A stretch of 17,946 nucleotides of DNA from Aequorivita sp. (lineage in GTDB: Bacteria > Bacteroidota > Bacteroidia > Flavobacteriales > Flavobacteriaceae). The position numbers and the translations under genes were made by a program. The stretch's first letter is position 1; each line of letters opens with the position of its first letter. Where the stretch lies: contig JAGQYZ010000060.1 of NCBI GenBank assembly GCA_020435865.1, forward strand, positions 1 to 17,946, in the 5' to 3' direction. The notes beneath the pieces were generated by a model. The model was not told the DNA's origin. It did not search any database and was given only the letters and a program-made list of their open reading frames with translations. Positions 1-7,722 of the stretch are shown piece after piece.

Positions 1-314
1 TTGCGAAAAGTATTCGGCCCAGTGCTCGAGGTGAATTGGAAATTACAGACGTAAATAGAATTTTTTTGGAACAAGGCAAGCTTCAAGTACAAATTTTAGA
101 CAAGGGTACGGCATGGCTAGATACCGGAACTTTTAACTCCCTGATGCAAGCCTCACAATTTGTACAAGTAATAGAAGAACGCCAAGGATTAAAAATCGGC
201 TGCATTGAAGAAACCGCTTACAAAATGGGTTTCATTGATAAAAATCAACTTCTCAAGTTAGCAGAGCCATTATTAAAAAGTGGCTACGGAAGTTATTTAT
301 TACAGTTGGTATAA
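1..314 (+). CDS. rfbA: Glucose-1-phosphate thymidylyltransferase, C-terminal part
   Basis: This is the last ~103 residues of RfbA/RmlA, which joins dTTP and glucose-1-phosphate to make dTDP-glucose, the first step of cytoplasmic dTDP-L-rhamnose synthesis. The reading frame (codons from base 3) is open to the left edge and reads [18 protein letters not shown], a hallmark RfbA stretch, followed by [10 protein letters not shown] and [14 protein letters not shown]. The family is about 290 residues, so roughly two thirds, including the N-terminal nucleotide-binding motif, lies upstream of the window. A TTG at base 36 could be taken as a start but lies inside this conserved stretch and is certainly internal. 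The stop codon shares its last A with the ATG of rfbC (TAATG), which suggests translational coupling in an rfbA-C-D operon. Confidence 0.95.
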   Translation, partial: AKSIRPSARGELEITDVNRIFLEQGKLQVQILDKGTAWLDTGTFNSLMQASQFVQVIEERQGLKIGCIEETAYKMGFIDKNQLLKLAEPLLKSGYGSYLLQLV

Positions 315-865
315 TGCAAGTAGAGGAAACATTTTTAAAAGGTTGCTATGTTGTTACCCCCAAGGTTTATTGGGATGAAAGAGGCTACTTTTTTGAATCC
401 TTCAATAAGGCGCGCTTCGAAGAACAAACAGGATTAACTGTTTCATTTGTACAGGACAACCAATCCCTCTCATCCAAAGGTGTGTTAAGAGGGTTGCACT
501 TCCAAGAAGGAGATTATACCCAAGCAAAATTGGTTAGAGTCGCCCAAGGAAAAGTATTGGATGTATGTGTAGATTTAAGAAAGGAGTCTACAACTTTTGG
601 ACACTACTTTTCTATTGTTTTGGATGCTATAGATCATAAACAACTATATATTCCAAAAGGGTTCGCTCATGGTTTTTTGGTACTGGAAGACCAAACTATT
701 TTTAGCTATAAGTGCGATAATTTCTATCACAAGGAGAGTGAAAGAGGAATTATTTATAACGACCCTGATATAGGAATTTCTTGGGATTTACCCACTAATG
801 AATTAATTCTTTCTGAAAGGGACAGGAAGCTTCCAACCTTCAAAGCATATTTGGATGGGAACTAA
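314..865 (+). CDS. rfbC: dTDP-4-dehydrorhamnose 3,5-epimerase
   Basis: RfbC/RmlC epimerises C3 and C5 of dTDP-4-keto-6-deoxyglucose, the third step of dTDP-L-rhamnose synthesis. The 183 residues match the usual ~180-residue single cupin domain. Visible family motifs are DERGYFFESFN (res 21-31), FVQDNQS (45-51), RGLHFQ (59-64) with the expected catalytic His62, and IPKGFAHGF (113-121). A YKC segment with Tyr132, nearby Tyr138, and Asp170 in SERD match the His-Asp pair and tyrosines known for the family. It overlaps rfbA by one base and rfbD by 11 bases, so the three are probably co-translated. Nothing appears truncated or substituted. Confidence 0.96.
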   Translation: MQVEETFLKGCYVVTPKVYWDERGYFFESFNKARFEEQTGLTVSFVQDNQSLSSKGVLRGLHFQEGDYTQAKLVRVAQGKVLDVCVDLRKESTTFGHYFSIVLDAIDHKQLYIPKGFAHGFLVLEDQTIFSYKCDNFYHKESERGIIYNDPDIGISWDLPTNELILSERDRKLPTFKAYLDGN

Positions 866-1718
866 TGTCTTGGTTACGGGGAGTAATGGCCAATTGGGAT
901 TGACCATTAAAGAACTATATGGGTTGAATGACGAAGGCCTTAATTTTACTTTTTTTTCAAAAGAAGAATTAGATATTTCCAACAATCAAGAAACAACAAA
1001 AATCTTCACCCAAAACCAGTTTGATTATTGCATCAATTGTGCCGCATATACAAATGTTGAACAGGCAGAAGTGGATGTTGATGAAGCCTTCAAAGTGAAT
1101 GCCGAAGGCGTTCGAGTGCTGGCCCATGCCTGTCAATTAGCCAATGTTGTACTTATACATATTTCCACAGATTATGTTTTTGATGGTGAAGCACTGCAAC
1201 CCTATCTAGAAAGTGATGTGACAAAACCCATAAATCAATATGGAAAATCAAAGCTAAAGGGAGAACATTACATTCAGGAAATTATGGAGCGGTATTTCAT
1301 TTTAAGAACGTCTTGGTTGTACTCTCAATATGGCAAAAATTTTTTAAAAACCATCATATCGAGAATTGATAAAAAGGAAAGCTTGAAAGTTGTAAACAGC
1401 CAAACGGGCACTCCTACTAGTTCGGCTTTTTTGGCACACATTATTTTTCAAATAATCAAAACAGGTGTTAACCGATATGGTATTTACCACGCCACACCCA
1501 ATGGCAAGACAACATGGTATGGATTTGCAAAAGAAATCGCCAAACACTTTAAGGATTATGATAGCCACAAAATACAACCAGTTGAGGAATTCACCTCTTT
1601 AGCCCCAAGGCCAAAGTATAGTGTTATGAGCAATAGTAAAGCTAAAAAGGAAAGGTTTGTTTTTGAAGACTGGGAGCACTATCTGAAAGAAACCATATTG
1701 AGATTTGAATTGAGATAG
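855..1718 (+). CDS. rfbD: dTDP-4-dehydrorhamnose reductase
   Basis: RfbD/RmlD reduces dTDP-4-keto-L-rhamnose to dTDP-L-rhamnose with NAD(P)H, the last step of the pathway. This 287-residue protein has the short-chain dehydrogenase Rossmann signature VTGSNGQLG (res 7-15). It also has the catalytic triad pattern, with S104-T105-D106 in HISTDYVFDG and Y129xxxK133 in QYGKSKLKGE, plus RTSWLYS (151-157) typical of RmlD. The ATG at 855 lies inside the end of rfbC; it is preferred because the nucleotide-binding strand begins at residue 4 and a later start would delete it. The gene ends 81 bases before cysQ, the largest gap in the window, so the rhamnose operon may stop here. Confidence 0.96.
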   Translation: MGTNVLVTGSNGQLGLTIKELYGLNDEGLNFTFFSKEELDISNNQETTKIFTQNQFDYCINCAAYTNVEQAEVDVDEAFKVNAEGVRVLAHACQLANVVLIHISTDYVFDGEALQPYLESDVTKPINQYGKSKLKGEHYIQEIMERYFILRTSWLYSQYGKNFLKTIISRIDKKESLKVVNSQTGTPTSSAFLAHIIFQIIKTGVNRYGIYHATPNGKTTWYGFAKEIAKHFKDYDSHKIQPVEEFTSLAPRPKYSVMSNSKAKKERFVFEDWEHYLKETILRFELR

Positions 1719-1742
1719 ATATGTGAAAAGATCTAAAAGCCC

Positions 1743-1750
1743 TACATTTG
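1743..1750 (+). promoter_or_regulatory. Candidate Bacteroidota -7 element upstream of cysQ
   Basis: TACATTTG matches the Bacteroidota housekeeping -7 consensus TAnnTTTG exactly and lies 49 bases before the cysQ ATG, in the only sizeable plus-strand gap. A convincing -33 TTTG at the usual ~19-21 base spacing is not visible; the closest is a TGTG at 1722-1725 with 17 bases spacing. If real, it would give the sulfate-activation genes a promoter separate from the rhamnose genes. The motif is short and the region AT-rich, so a chance match is possible. Confidence 0.4.
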
Positions 1751-1799
1751 CAATTTTGAATAAAAATTAACTTTTCTTAAGTATAACAGATCAACAAAC

Positions 1800-2624
1800 A
1801 TGATAGATGAATTATTATTTAGTAATGAACTCAAAGTAGCAATCGTTGCTTCTTTAAATGCAGGTAAAGCTATTATGGAGGTATACAATACAACTTTTGA
1901 AATAGAGTATAAAGAAGATAGTTCCCCGCTCACTGAAGCAGACAAACGCTCTAACAGTATTATTAATCAACATTTAATAGCTACCAAAACCCCTATAATT
2001 TCTGAAGAAAACAGGCAGATCGCTTTTTCAGAACGAGAAAAATGGACTCAGTGCTGGGTAGTAGATCCAGTTGATGGAACTAAAGAGTTTATTAAAAGAA
2101 ATGGTGAATTTACTGTAAATATAGCATTAGTTCTAAAAGGGAAACCTCAATTGGGAGTTATTTATGCTCCAGCCATGTCTACATTATATTTTGCCGAAAA
2201 GAGTCTTGGTAAAGCTTTCAAGGTAGAAATTATAAAAGAGAACTTTAATTTTGAAGATATTTTTAAAAAAGCTGAAGTAATTAGGCCTAGATCAGTTCAA
2301 AACCAAACAATTAAAGTTGTAGGTAGTCGCTCCCACATGAATCAGGACACAATGGATTATCTAGAGTCTCTTAAGAGAACGGGTAATAAAGTTGAAATGG
2401 TTTCTAAAGGGAGCTCTTTAAAGTTCTGTATAGTTGCAGAAGGTGAAGCGAATATTTATCCGCGATTTGCACCTACGATGGAGTGGGATACAGCTGCTGG
2501 TCAAGCTATTTGTGAAGCTGTTGGTTTACAAGTTATTTCCCAAGACACCAACATGCCTATGCGGTATAATAAAGAAAATCTGTTGAACGGTTATTTTCTT
2601 GTAAGTAAAGCCAATGAAAGATAA
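1800..2624 (+). CDS. cysQ: 3'(2'),5'-bisphosphate nucleotidase
   Basis: CysQ is a Mg-dependent phosphatase of the inositol-monophosphatase superfamily. It hydrolyses 3'-phosphoadenosine-5'-phosphate (PAP), the by-product of every PAPS-dependent sulfotransfer, to AMP. The 274 residues carry the family metal-site motifs in order: LTEAD with Asp47, ISEE (res 67-70), DPVDGT (89-94) and WDTAAG (229-234). The family is known to act in the cytoplasm at the inner membrane. It opens the sulfate-activation run, overlapping the next gene by 11 bases. In this setting PAP removal would relieve product inhibition of the sulfotransferase encoded at 7723-8730. A candidate -7 promoter element precedes it. All key residues are present. 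Confidence 0.93.
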   Translation: MIDELLFSNELKVAIVASLNAGKAIMEVYNTTFEIEYKEDSSPLTEADKRSNSIINQHLIATKTPIISEENRQIAFSEREKWTQCWVVDPVDGTKEFIKRNGEFTVNIALVLKGKPQLGVIYAPAMSTLYFAEKSLGKAFKVEIIKENFNFEDIFKKAEVIRPRSVQNQTIKVVGSRSHMNQDTMDYLESLKRTGNKVEMVSKGSSLKFCIVAEGEANIYPRFAPTMEWDTAAGQAICEAVGLQVISQDTNMPMRYNKENLLNGYFLVSKANER

Positions 2625-3036
2625 TTCACACAAAAGACATGTGGCTAAGGCTATTACATGGAGGATTGTTGGCACTTTAGACACCATTGTACTATCGTGG
2701 ATTATTTCTGGAAGTCCTTTTACTGGTTTAAAGATAGGATTGGCTGAGGTTATTACCAAAATGGGACTGTACTACTTACATGAAAGAATTTGGTTTAAAA
2801 CTAGATTTGCAAATAGCAACAAAAGGCACTTGTTAAAAACCATTACTTGGCGTATCTTGGGAACTCTAGACACTATGACATTAGCTTGGATCATAACAGG
2901 AAGTCCACTAACTGGTCTAAAAATTGGATTGGCAGAAGTTGTTACAAAAATGGTTTTGTACTTTTTTCATGAAAAAGTTTGGTATAGGTTAGATTATGGA
3001 CTAGAAGCAAGAAAAAAAATCATGGAGAATGAATAA
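2614..3036 (+). CDS. Tandem DUF2061 membrane protein in the PAPS operon
   Basis: This 140-residue protein consists of two copies of a DUF2061-type domain. Copy one runs from about residue 7 to 60 and copy two from about 70 to 123, each starting KRH and containing ITWR, GTLDT, GSP, TGLKIGLAEV and a terminal W. By hand count 39 of 54 aligned residues are identical, with a 63-residue period. Each copy has one or two hydrophobic stretches, so it is likely a small inner-membrane protein. DUF2061 has no established function. It overlaps cysQ by 11 bases and cysC by 8, so it is almost certainly co-expressed with sulfate activation. A part in sulfate entry or in anchoring the activation enzymes is conceivable but only inferred from position. 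Confidence 0.85.
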   Translation: MKDNSHKRHVAKAITWRIVGTLDTIVLSWIISGSPFTGLKIGLAEVITKMGLYYLHERIWFKTRFANSNKRHLLKTITWRILGTLDTMTLAWIITGSPLTGLKIGLAEVVTKMVLYFFHEKVWYRLDYGLEARKKIMENE

Positions 3037-3631
3037 AAACGTTATTCCTCACGCATATCAAATTTCCTGCAAAGGAAGAAGAGAGCTTAACAAGCACAAT
3101 TCTTTTCTCATCTGGTTTACAGGGCTGTCGGGTTCAGGGAAATCCACTATTGCCAATTTAGTAGAGCAAGAGCTTTACAAAAAGGGCATAAAAACTTACA
3201 CATTAGATGGTGACAATATAAGAAAGGGAATTAATAATGATTTAAGTTTTTCTCCTGAAGACAGAACAGAAAACATTAGGCGTATCGCAGAGGTTGCTAA
3301 TTTAATGGTCGATGCAGGTTTAGTAGTTTTGGCCGCCTTTGTTTCCCCTTATAAGAAAGACAGGGAAAAAATAAAGAATATAGTTAAAGATGTTAATTTT
3401 GTCGAGGTTTATGTAAACACTAGTATTGAAGAGTGTGAACGCCGTGATGTTAAAGGGCTTTACAAAAAGGCTCGGACAGGAGAAATCAAGAATATGACAG
3501 GGATTTCTTCACCTTACGAATCTCCAGATAGCCCTGATGTAGAGATAAGAACAGAAGAAGAAACCATAGAACAATCCGTTAGGAAGATCATAGATAATAT
3601 AACCCCAAAATTACAACTCAATCATGAGTAA
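3029..3631 (+). CDS. cysC: Adenylylsulfate (APS) kinase
   Basis: CysC phosphorylates the 3'-OH of APS with ATP to give PAPS, the universal sulfuryl donor. The 200-residue chain has the Walker A loop GLSGSGKS (res 32-39), LDGDNIRKG (59-67), the APS-binding run RTENIRR (79-85), and FVSPY (104-108) whose Ser106 corresponds to the family's phosphoserine position. The lid region GLYKKARTGEIKNMTGI starts near 143. It is a free-standing kinase, not fused to CysN. It overlaps the DUF2061 gene by 8 bases and cysD by 8 bases, indicating tight translational coupling. The standalone kinase with no PAPS reductase in view favours use of PAPS for sulfation, not for cysteine synthesis. Confidence 0.95.
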   Translation: MNKNVIPHAYQISCKGRRELNKHNSFLIWFTGLSGSGKSTIANLVEQELYKKGIKTYTLDGDNIRKGINNDLSFSPEDRTENIRRIAEVANLMVDAGLVVLAAFVSPYKKDREKIKNIVKDVNFVEVYVNTSIEECERRDVKGLYKKARTGEIKNMTGISSPYESPDSPDVEIRTEEETIEQSVRKIIDNITPKLQLNHE

Positions 3632-4529
3632 ATACTATTTAAACTATTTGGATGAACTGGAAAGTGAAGCTATTTATGTGTTGCGTGAAGTATGGGCACA
3701 ATTCCAGAATCCAGCCATCTTGTTTTCAGGAGGAAAAGACTCGATAGTAGTCACTCACTTAGCCAAAAAGGCATTCCATCCCTGTAAAATCCCCTTTTCT
3801 TTAATGCATGTTGACACGGGGCATAATTTTCCAGAGACCATTAAATTTAGGGATGATTTGATTCAAGAACTTGGAGCAAAACTTATTGTAGGCTCTGTTC
3901 AGGAATCCATAGACCAAGGTAGAGTGGCCGAAGAGCGAGGAAAAAACGCCACAAGAAATGCATTGCAAATCACGACTCTTTTGGATGCTATCGAAGAGCA
4001 TAAAATAGACTGTGCCATAGGTGGAGGAAGGCGTGATGAAGAAAAAGCCCGTGCCAAAGAACGGTTTTTTTCGCACCGAGATGATTTTGGTCAATGGGAC
4101 CCTAAAAACCAGCGTCCTGAATTGTGGAATTTGTTCAATGGTAAGCATTTTGAAGGAGAGCACTTTAGAGCCTTCCCTATTAGCAATTGGACAGAGATGG
4201 ATGTTTGGAATTACATAAAAAGAGAAAACATCAAAATCCCATCGTTATATTTTGCACATGAAAGAGAAGTGGTTTGGAGACAAAATTCTTGGATACCAAA
4301 TTCAGAATTCCTTAAATTGGATGAAACCGAAGAAATAGTTGTTAAAAAAATACGTTTTAGAACCTTAGGAGACATTACTATTACCGGAGGTATTGAAAGC
4401 GATGCCGATACTATAGAAAAAATTGCCTTGGAAGTTTCTGCCATGAGACAAACCGAAAGAGGCAACAGGAGTGATGATAAGCGCTCCGAAACTTCTATGG
4501 AAGATAGGAAGCGCCAAGGGTATTTTTAA
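3624..4529 (+). CDS. cysD: Sulfate adenylyltransferase subunit 2
   Basis: CysD is the catalytic subunit of ATP sulfurylase, which makes APS from sulfate and ATP in a complex with the GTPase CysN. The 301 residues match the family length. The ATP-pyrophosphatase P-loop SGGKDS is at 35-40, followed by HVDTGHNFPE (62-71), a GGRRDEEKARAKER segment near 133-146, and the C-terminal RKRQGYF tail equivalent to the usual RxGYF end. It starts 8 bases inside cysC and ends 18 bases before cysN, so subunits and kinase are made together. Short plus- and minus-strand open frames inside this gene are shadows. Confidence 0.96.
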   Translation: MSKYYLNYLDELESEAIYVLREVWAQFQNPAILFSGGKDSIVVTHLAKKAFHPCKIPFSLMHVDTGHNFPETIKFRDDLIQELGAKLIVGSVQESIDQGRVAEERGKNATRNALQITTLLDAIEEHKIDCAIGGGRRDEEKARAKERFFSHRDDFGQWDPKNQRPELWNLFNGKHFEGEHFRAFPISNWTEMDVWNYIKRENIKIPSLYFAHEREVVWRQNSWIPNSEFLKLDETEEIVVKKIRFRTLGDITITGGIESDADTIEKIALEVSAMRQTERGNRSDDKRSETSMEDRKRQGYF

Positions 4530-4547
4530 TTAGTTAAAGATAAATTC

Positions 4548-5804
4548 ATGTTAGATAATAATCAACTATTACGATTTACAACAGCTGGAAGTGTAGACGA
4601 TGGAAAAAGCACGCTCATTGGAAGGTTACTGTATGATTCCAAATCTATTTTTGAAGATCAGTTGGAAGCTGTTGAAAATACAAGTAAAAGAAAAGGCCAT
4701 GAAGGCGTAGACTTAGCCCTTTTTACGGATGGCCTAAGAGATGAAAGGGAACAAGGAATTACCATTGATGTTGCTTATCGATATTTTACCACACCCAAAA
4801 GAAAATTTATAATAGCCGATACCCCTGGACATATTCAGTACACTAGGAATATGGTGACCGGGGCATCAACGGCCAATGCGGCTATTATATTGGTGGATGC
4901 CCGTCATGGAGTTATTGAACAAACCAAGAGACATTCTTTTATTGCCTCATTATTACAAATACCACACGTAATAGTGTGTATCAATAAAATGGATTTGGTT
5001 GATTATTCTGAAGATGCATTTAATAGAGTAATTGAACAGTATGAAGAATTTTCATCTAAAATGTTGGTGAGAGACATTCGTTTTATTCCAATTAGTGCCC
5101 TTAAAGGAGATAATGTAGTAAATCGTTCAGGAAACATGGACTGGTATCAAGGGGCACCACTGTTGCATACGTTAGAAACGCTGCACATTAGCAGTGACCT
5201 TAATAAAGTAGACGCACGTTTCCCTGTACAAACCGTTTTGCGTCCTCAAAGCCATGACGAAAACAGAGATTATCGAGGGTATGCAGGTAGAGTTGCCAGT
5301 GGTATTTTTAGACCAGGCGATGAAATTACTGTAATGCCTTCAGGATTTACTTCAAGAATAAAGTCTATTGATATTTTCGAAGGCGAAGTTGAAGAAGCCT
5401 TTGCTCCGATGTCTGTATCTATTACGTTGGAAGAAGATATAGATATAGGACGAGGGGATATGATTGTGCGTTCCAACAATAAACCAGAGCCATCTCAAGA
5501 TATTGAAGTAATGTTGTGTTGGCTCAACAACAGTCCTGCCAAACCTAGAGGTAAATACCGTATTCGACATACCTCCAATGAACAAACGGCTATGATTAAA
5601 GAAGTGGTCTATAAGATTGATATCAATACCTTGGAAAGGAATAGTGAAGACAAGGAATTAAAGATGAATGATATTTCCAAAGTGAAAATAAGAACCACAA
5701 AGCCCTTAATGATTGATCCATACAGGGAAAATAGAACAACTGGAAGTATAATATTGATTGATGATGCTACCAACGAAACGGTTGCTGCGGGGATGGTGGT
5801 ATAA
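4548..5804 (+). CDS. cysN: Sulfate adenylyltransferase subunit 1 (GTPase)
   Basis: CysN is the regulatory GTPase of ATP sulfurylase; GTP hydrolysis drives the unfavourable synthesis of APS by CysD. The 418-residue protein shows an EF-Tu-like G domain with G1 GSVDDGKST (14-22), a G2 region REQGITIDVAYR (67-78), G3 DTPGH (91-95) and G4 NKMD (146-149), followed by beta-barrel domains. There is no C-terminal APS-kinase domain, consistent with the separate cysC upstream. The length is in the range of unfused CysN proteins. It is the last of the sulfate-activation genes; the next gene, a lipoprotein, starts 24 bases later with no evident terminator between them. Confidence 0.95.
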   Translation: MLDNNQLLRFTTAGSVDDGKSTLIGRLLYDSKSIFEDQLEAVENTSKRKGHEGVDLALFTDGLRDEREQGITIDVAYRYFTTPKRKFIIADTPGHIQYTRNMVTGASTANAAIILVDARHGVIEQTKRHSFIASLLQIPHVIVCINKMDLVDYSEDAFNRVIEQYEEFSSKMLVRDIRFIPISALKGDNVVNRSGNMDWYQGAPLLHTLETLHISSDLNKVDARFPVQTVLRPQSHDENRDYRGYAGRVASGIFRPGDEITVMPSGFTSRIKSIDIFEGEVEEAFAPMSVSITLEEDIDIGRGDMIVRSNNKPEPSQDIEVMLCWLNNSPAKPRGKYRIRHTSNEQTAMIKEVVYKIDINTLERNSEDKELKMNDISKVKIRTTKPLMIDPYRENRTTGSIILIDDATNETVAAGMVV

Positions 5805-5828
5805 TATAATTATGAAAAATTTTAAATC

Positions 5829-6353
5829 ATGAAACCTAAAGTTATTTTGTTCGTATTCAGTTTCCTTATAGTTTCTTGTAAGCAAGAAAATAATAGTGTA
5901 GACCAAGAAGCGGCTAAATCTCAACCTGAAATGAAAGAGTTGATAATAGATTTTAGTTTTAAAACAAATGTTGAGGATCAATTCGCTATTTTGTTAAACG
6001 ATATAAAAATTGATGAGTTTCAATCTAAGAATGTTCATATTAGGGAAACGGTTTATCCCTCTTCTGAAATGGAAAGAATTCATGCCAAATTTAATCCAGA
6101 CAACTTATCGGTTAAACTTTTGATTACTTTAGGGAAAAATTTGAAGGAAGTTTTTTTTGAAAGCCTTAAGTTTAAATATGGAAAAAATTCAATTATTATA
6201 AATAGTGACAATTTTGAGGAATATTTGATGACAAATGATTATTTAAAATTTGATAAAGAAAACTCATTGCTAAAGGCGGTACTTATTGGTGATTATACTG
6301 ATCCCGTAATTATAGTCAAACAAAAACTTCTAGATTTCTTAGCCAAGGATTAG
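5829..6353 (+). CDS. Lipoprotein of unknown function
   Basis: I do not recognise a family for this 174-residue protein. It has a clear lipoprotein signal: a short basic start (MKPK), a hydrophobic core, and a lipobox ending IVSC with Cys17 as the likely acylated residue. After it come ~20 polar residues and then a globular portion of alternating beta-like segments, for example ELIIDFSF (37-44), SVKLLITLG (94-102) and SIIINSD (121-127). It should sit in the periplasm or outer membrane. Its place, 24 bases after cysN and 26 before the flippase gene, links it to polysaccharide sulfation or export by position only. No catalytic motif is visible. Confidence 0.75.
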   Translation: MKPKVILFVFSFLIVSCKQENNSVDQEAAKSQPEMKELIIDFSFKTNVEDQFAILLNDIKIDEFQSKNVHIRETVYPSSEMERIHAKFNPDNLSVKLLITLGKNLKEVFFESLKFKYGKNSIIINSDNFEEYLMTNDYLKFDKENSLLKAVLIGDYTDPVIIVKQKLLDFLAKD

Positions 6354-6379
6354 AAACTCATTACACAAATCTTTTTTGA

Positions 6380-7675
6380 ATGTTCAAGAGCATTAAAGAC
6401 CATATTGATGATGAAGACTCCAAAGAGATTCTTTCCAAAAGTTTTTCTTTCATTATTATAAGGATAGGGGGCTTAATTGCGGGATTTATTTTTACTTATT
6501 TTATCGCAAAGTTCTTTGGACCAAGTATTAATGGTTTAGTGGCTCTTGGTTTTACTTTAATTCTTTGCACCAGCATTATTGGTGTTTTGGGATTTGATGT
6601 AAATCTAGTCAGATACTATTCCCGCGAGAACAACAAAAACGATAAAGGACAATTTTACAGAGTAATTGCATGTGCTTTTTTAGCATCAGCTGTCTTATCA
6701 TTGATTATGATGGTTTTAAAGGATTATATAGTTTTCAATATTTTCAAAAAACCACAATTTGAACCCTACATTTTTTGGATTGCAATAACAATACCAACAT
6801 GGTCTATTGTGTTAGTATGTGGAGGTTTCCTTAGAGCAAAAAAAAAGAACAATTGGTTTGTCTTTCTTAGTAATTCAGGCAGGTTTTTCTTCTCTACTCT
6901 TTTTTTTGGTGTTTTTATTTTGTTTTCAAAAGATGATTTAGTTCCTGTAAAAGCACATTTTTTTGGCATTTTGCTTTTGGCTATCATTGGTTTGTTGAAA
7001 TCAGTTAAGTTGCTTGGGGGAGTTTCATTTAAAACCCATAATAGTACTTGGCTACTATTCAAAGATTCTTTACCTATTATGATTTCAAGCACTGTCATTG
7101 TTTTTTTAGGGTGGACAGATACATTTATGTTAGGTATTTACGAAACAGATGATATTGTGGGTGTTTATAATGTTTCATTAAGATTAGCATCCCTTACCAT
7201 ATTTCCATACACAGCTATTAATTCAATTTTAGCCCCCAAAATTGCCAAGAGTTATAACGATGAGGATTATGAGAATTTTAAAAGAATTATAAAATTCGCC
7301 ACAAAATACTGTTTTATTATAACCTTTATTGTTGGAGCTTTAATTATTTTATTTCGAAAATATTTATTGTCCATATTTGGACAAGAATTTGTGCTTGGAC
7401 ATATCACATTAACTATTCTTTGTTTAGGACAAATAATAATGGCATTTTCTGGATTCATTGCAATAATTTTGCAAATGACAGGATTTCAAAAAATATATCG
7501 AAACATTGTTTTGGTCGCTCTATTCCTTAATATCCTATTAAACTATATATTGACTCCAAATTTTGGATCGGTTGGAGCAGCTATTGCAACAACTCTAACA
7601 CTAGTTTTTTGGAACGCAATTGGAGTATGGATGATAAAAAAGAAACTAAAAATCAATAGTTATTTTACTTTTTGA
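6380..7675 (+). CDS. Wzx-like polysaccharide flippase
   Basis: This 431-residue, strongly hydrophobic protein has about 12 predicted membrane segments and the look of the MOP/polysaccharide-transport (Wzx, RfbX) family. Features include an N-terminal amphipathic stretch followed by FIIIRIGGLIAGFIFTYFIA from residue 24, FGFDVN-like GFDVNLVRYYSR in the third segment, and SLPIMISS beginning the second half. The likely role is to flip lipid-linked oligosaccharide units from the cytoplasmic to the periplasmic face of the inner membrane. Family members are named by context, and here sulfotransferase, polymerase and glycosyltransferase genes follow, which supports a Wzx function. A 47-base spacer separates it from the sulfotransferase gene. 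The substrate is unknown. Confidence 0.88.
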   Translation: MFKSIKDHIDDEDSKEILSKSFSFIIIRIGGLIAGFIFTYFIAKFFGPSINGLVALGFTLILCTSIIGVLGFDVNLVRYYSRENNKNDKGQFYRVIACAFLASAVLSLIMMVLKDYIVFNIFKKPQFEPYIFWIAITIPTWSIVLVCGGFLRAKKKNNWFVFLSNSGRFFFSTLFFGVFILFSKDDLVPVKAHFFGILLLAIIGLLKSVKLLGGVSFKTHNSTWLLFKDSLPIMISSTVIVFLGWTDTFMLGIYETDDIVGVYNVSLRLASLTIFPYTAINSILAPKIAKSYNDEDYENFKRIIKFATKYCFIITFIVGALIILFRKYLLSIFGQEFVLGHITLTILCLGQIIMAFSGFIAIILQMTGFQKIYRNIVLVALFLNILLNYILTPNFGSVGAAIATTLTLVFWNAIGVWMIKKKLKINSYFTF

Positions 7676-7722
7676 TTGCTCTATAATAAGAGCATGAAAT
7701 TCTAATAAAGCATAAAGTAGTA

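Noticed and set aside
36..314. Start of a 92-residue gene at a TTG
   Set aside because: The codon is inside the conserved RGELEITD stretch of RfbA and the frame is open to the left edge, so this is a truncated rfbA, not a complete small gene.
4021..4218. 65-residue plus-strand frame inside cysD
   Set aside because: It lies wholly within a well-conserved gene in another frame and shows no recognisable protein features.
5812..5832. Six-codon open frame (MKNFKS) whose stop overlaps the lipoprotein ATG, like a leader peptide
   Set aside because: Short frames of this kind are expected by chance in AT-rich DNA and there is no attenuator-like structure or codon bias.
7677..7694. Hairpin with a 6-base stem (TGCTCT/AGAGCA) and 6-base loop between the flippase and sulfotransferase genes
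   Set aside because: The stem is short and AT-rich and has no following T run, so it does not support an intrinsic terminator; chance is likely.
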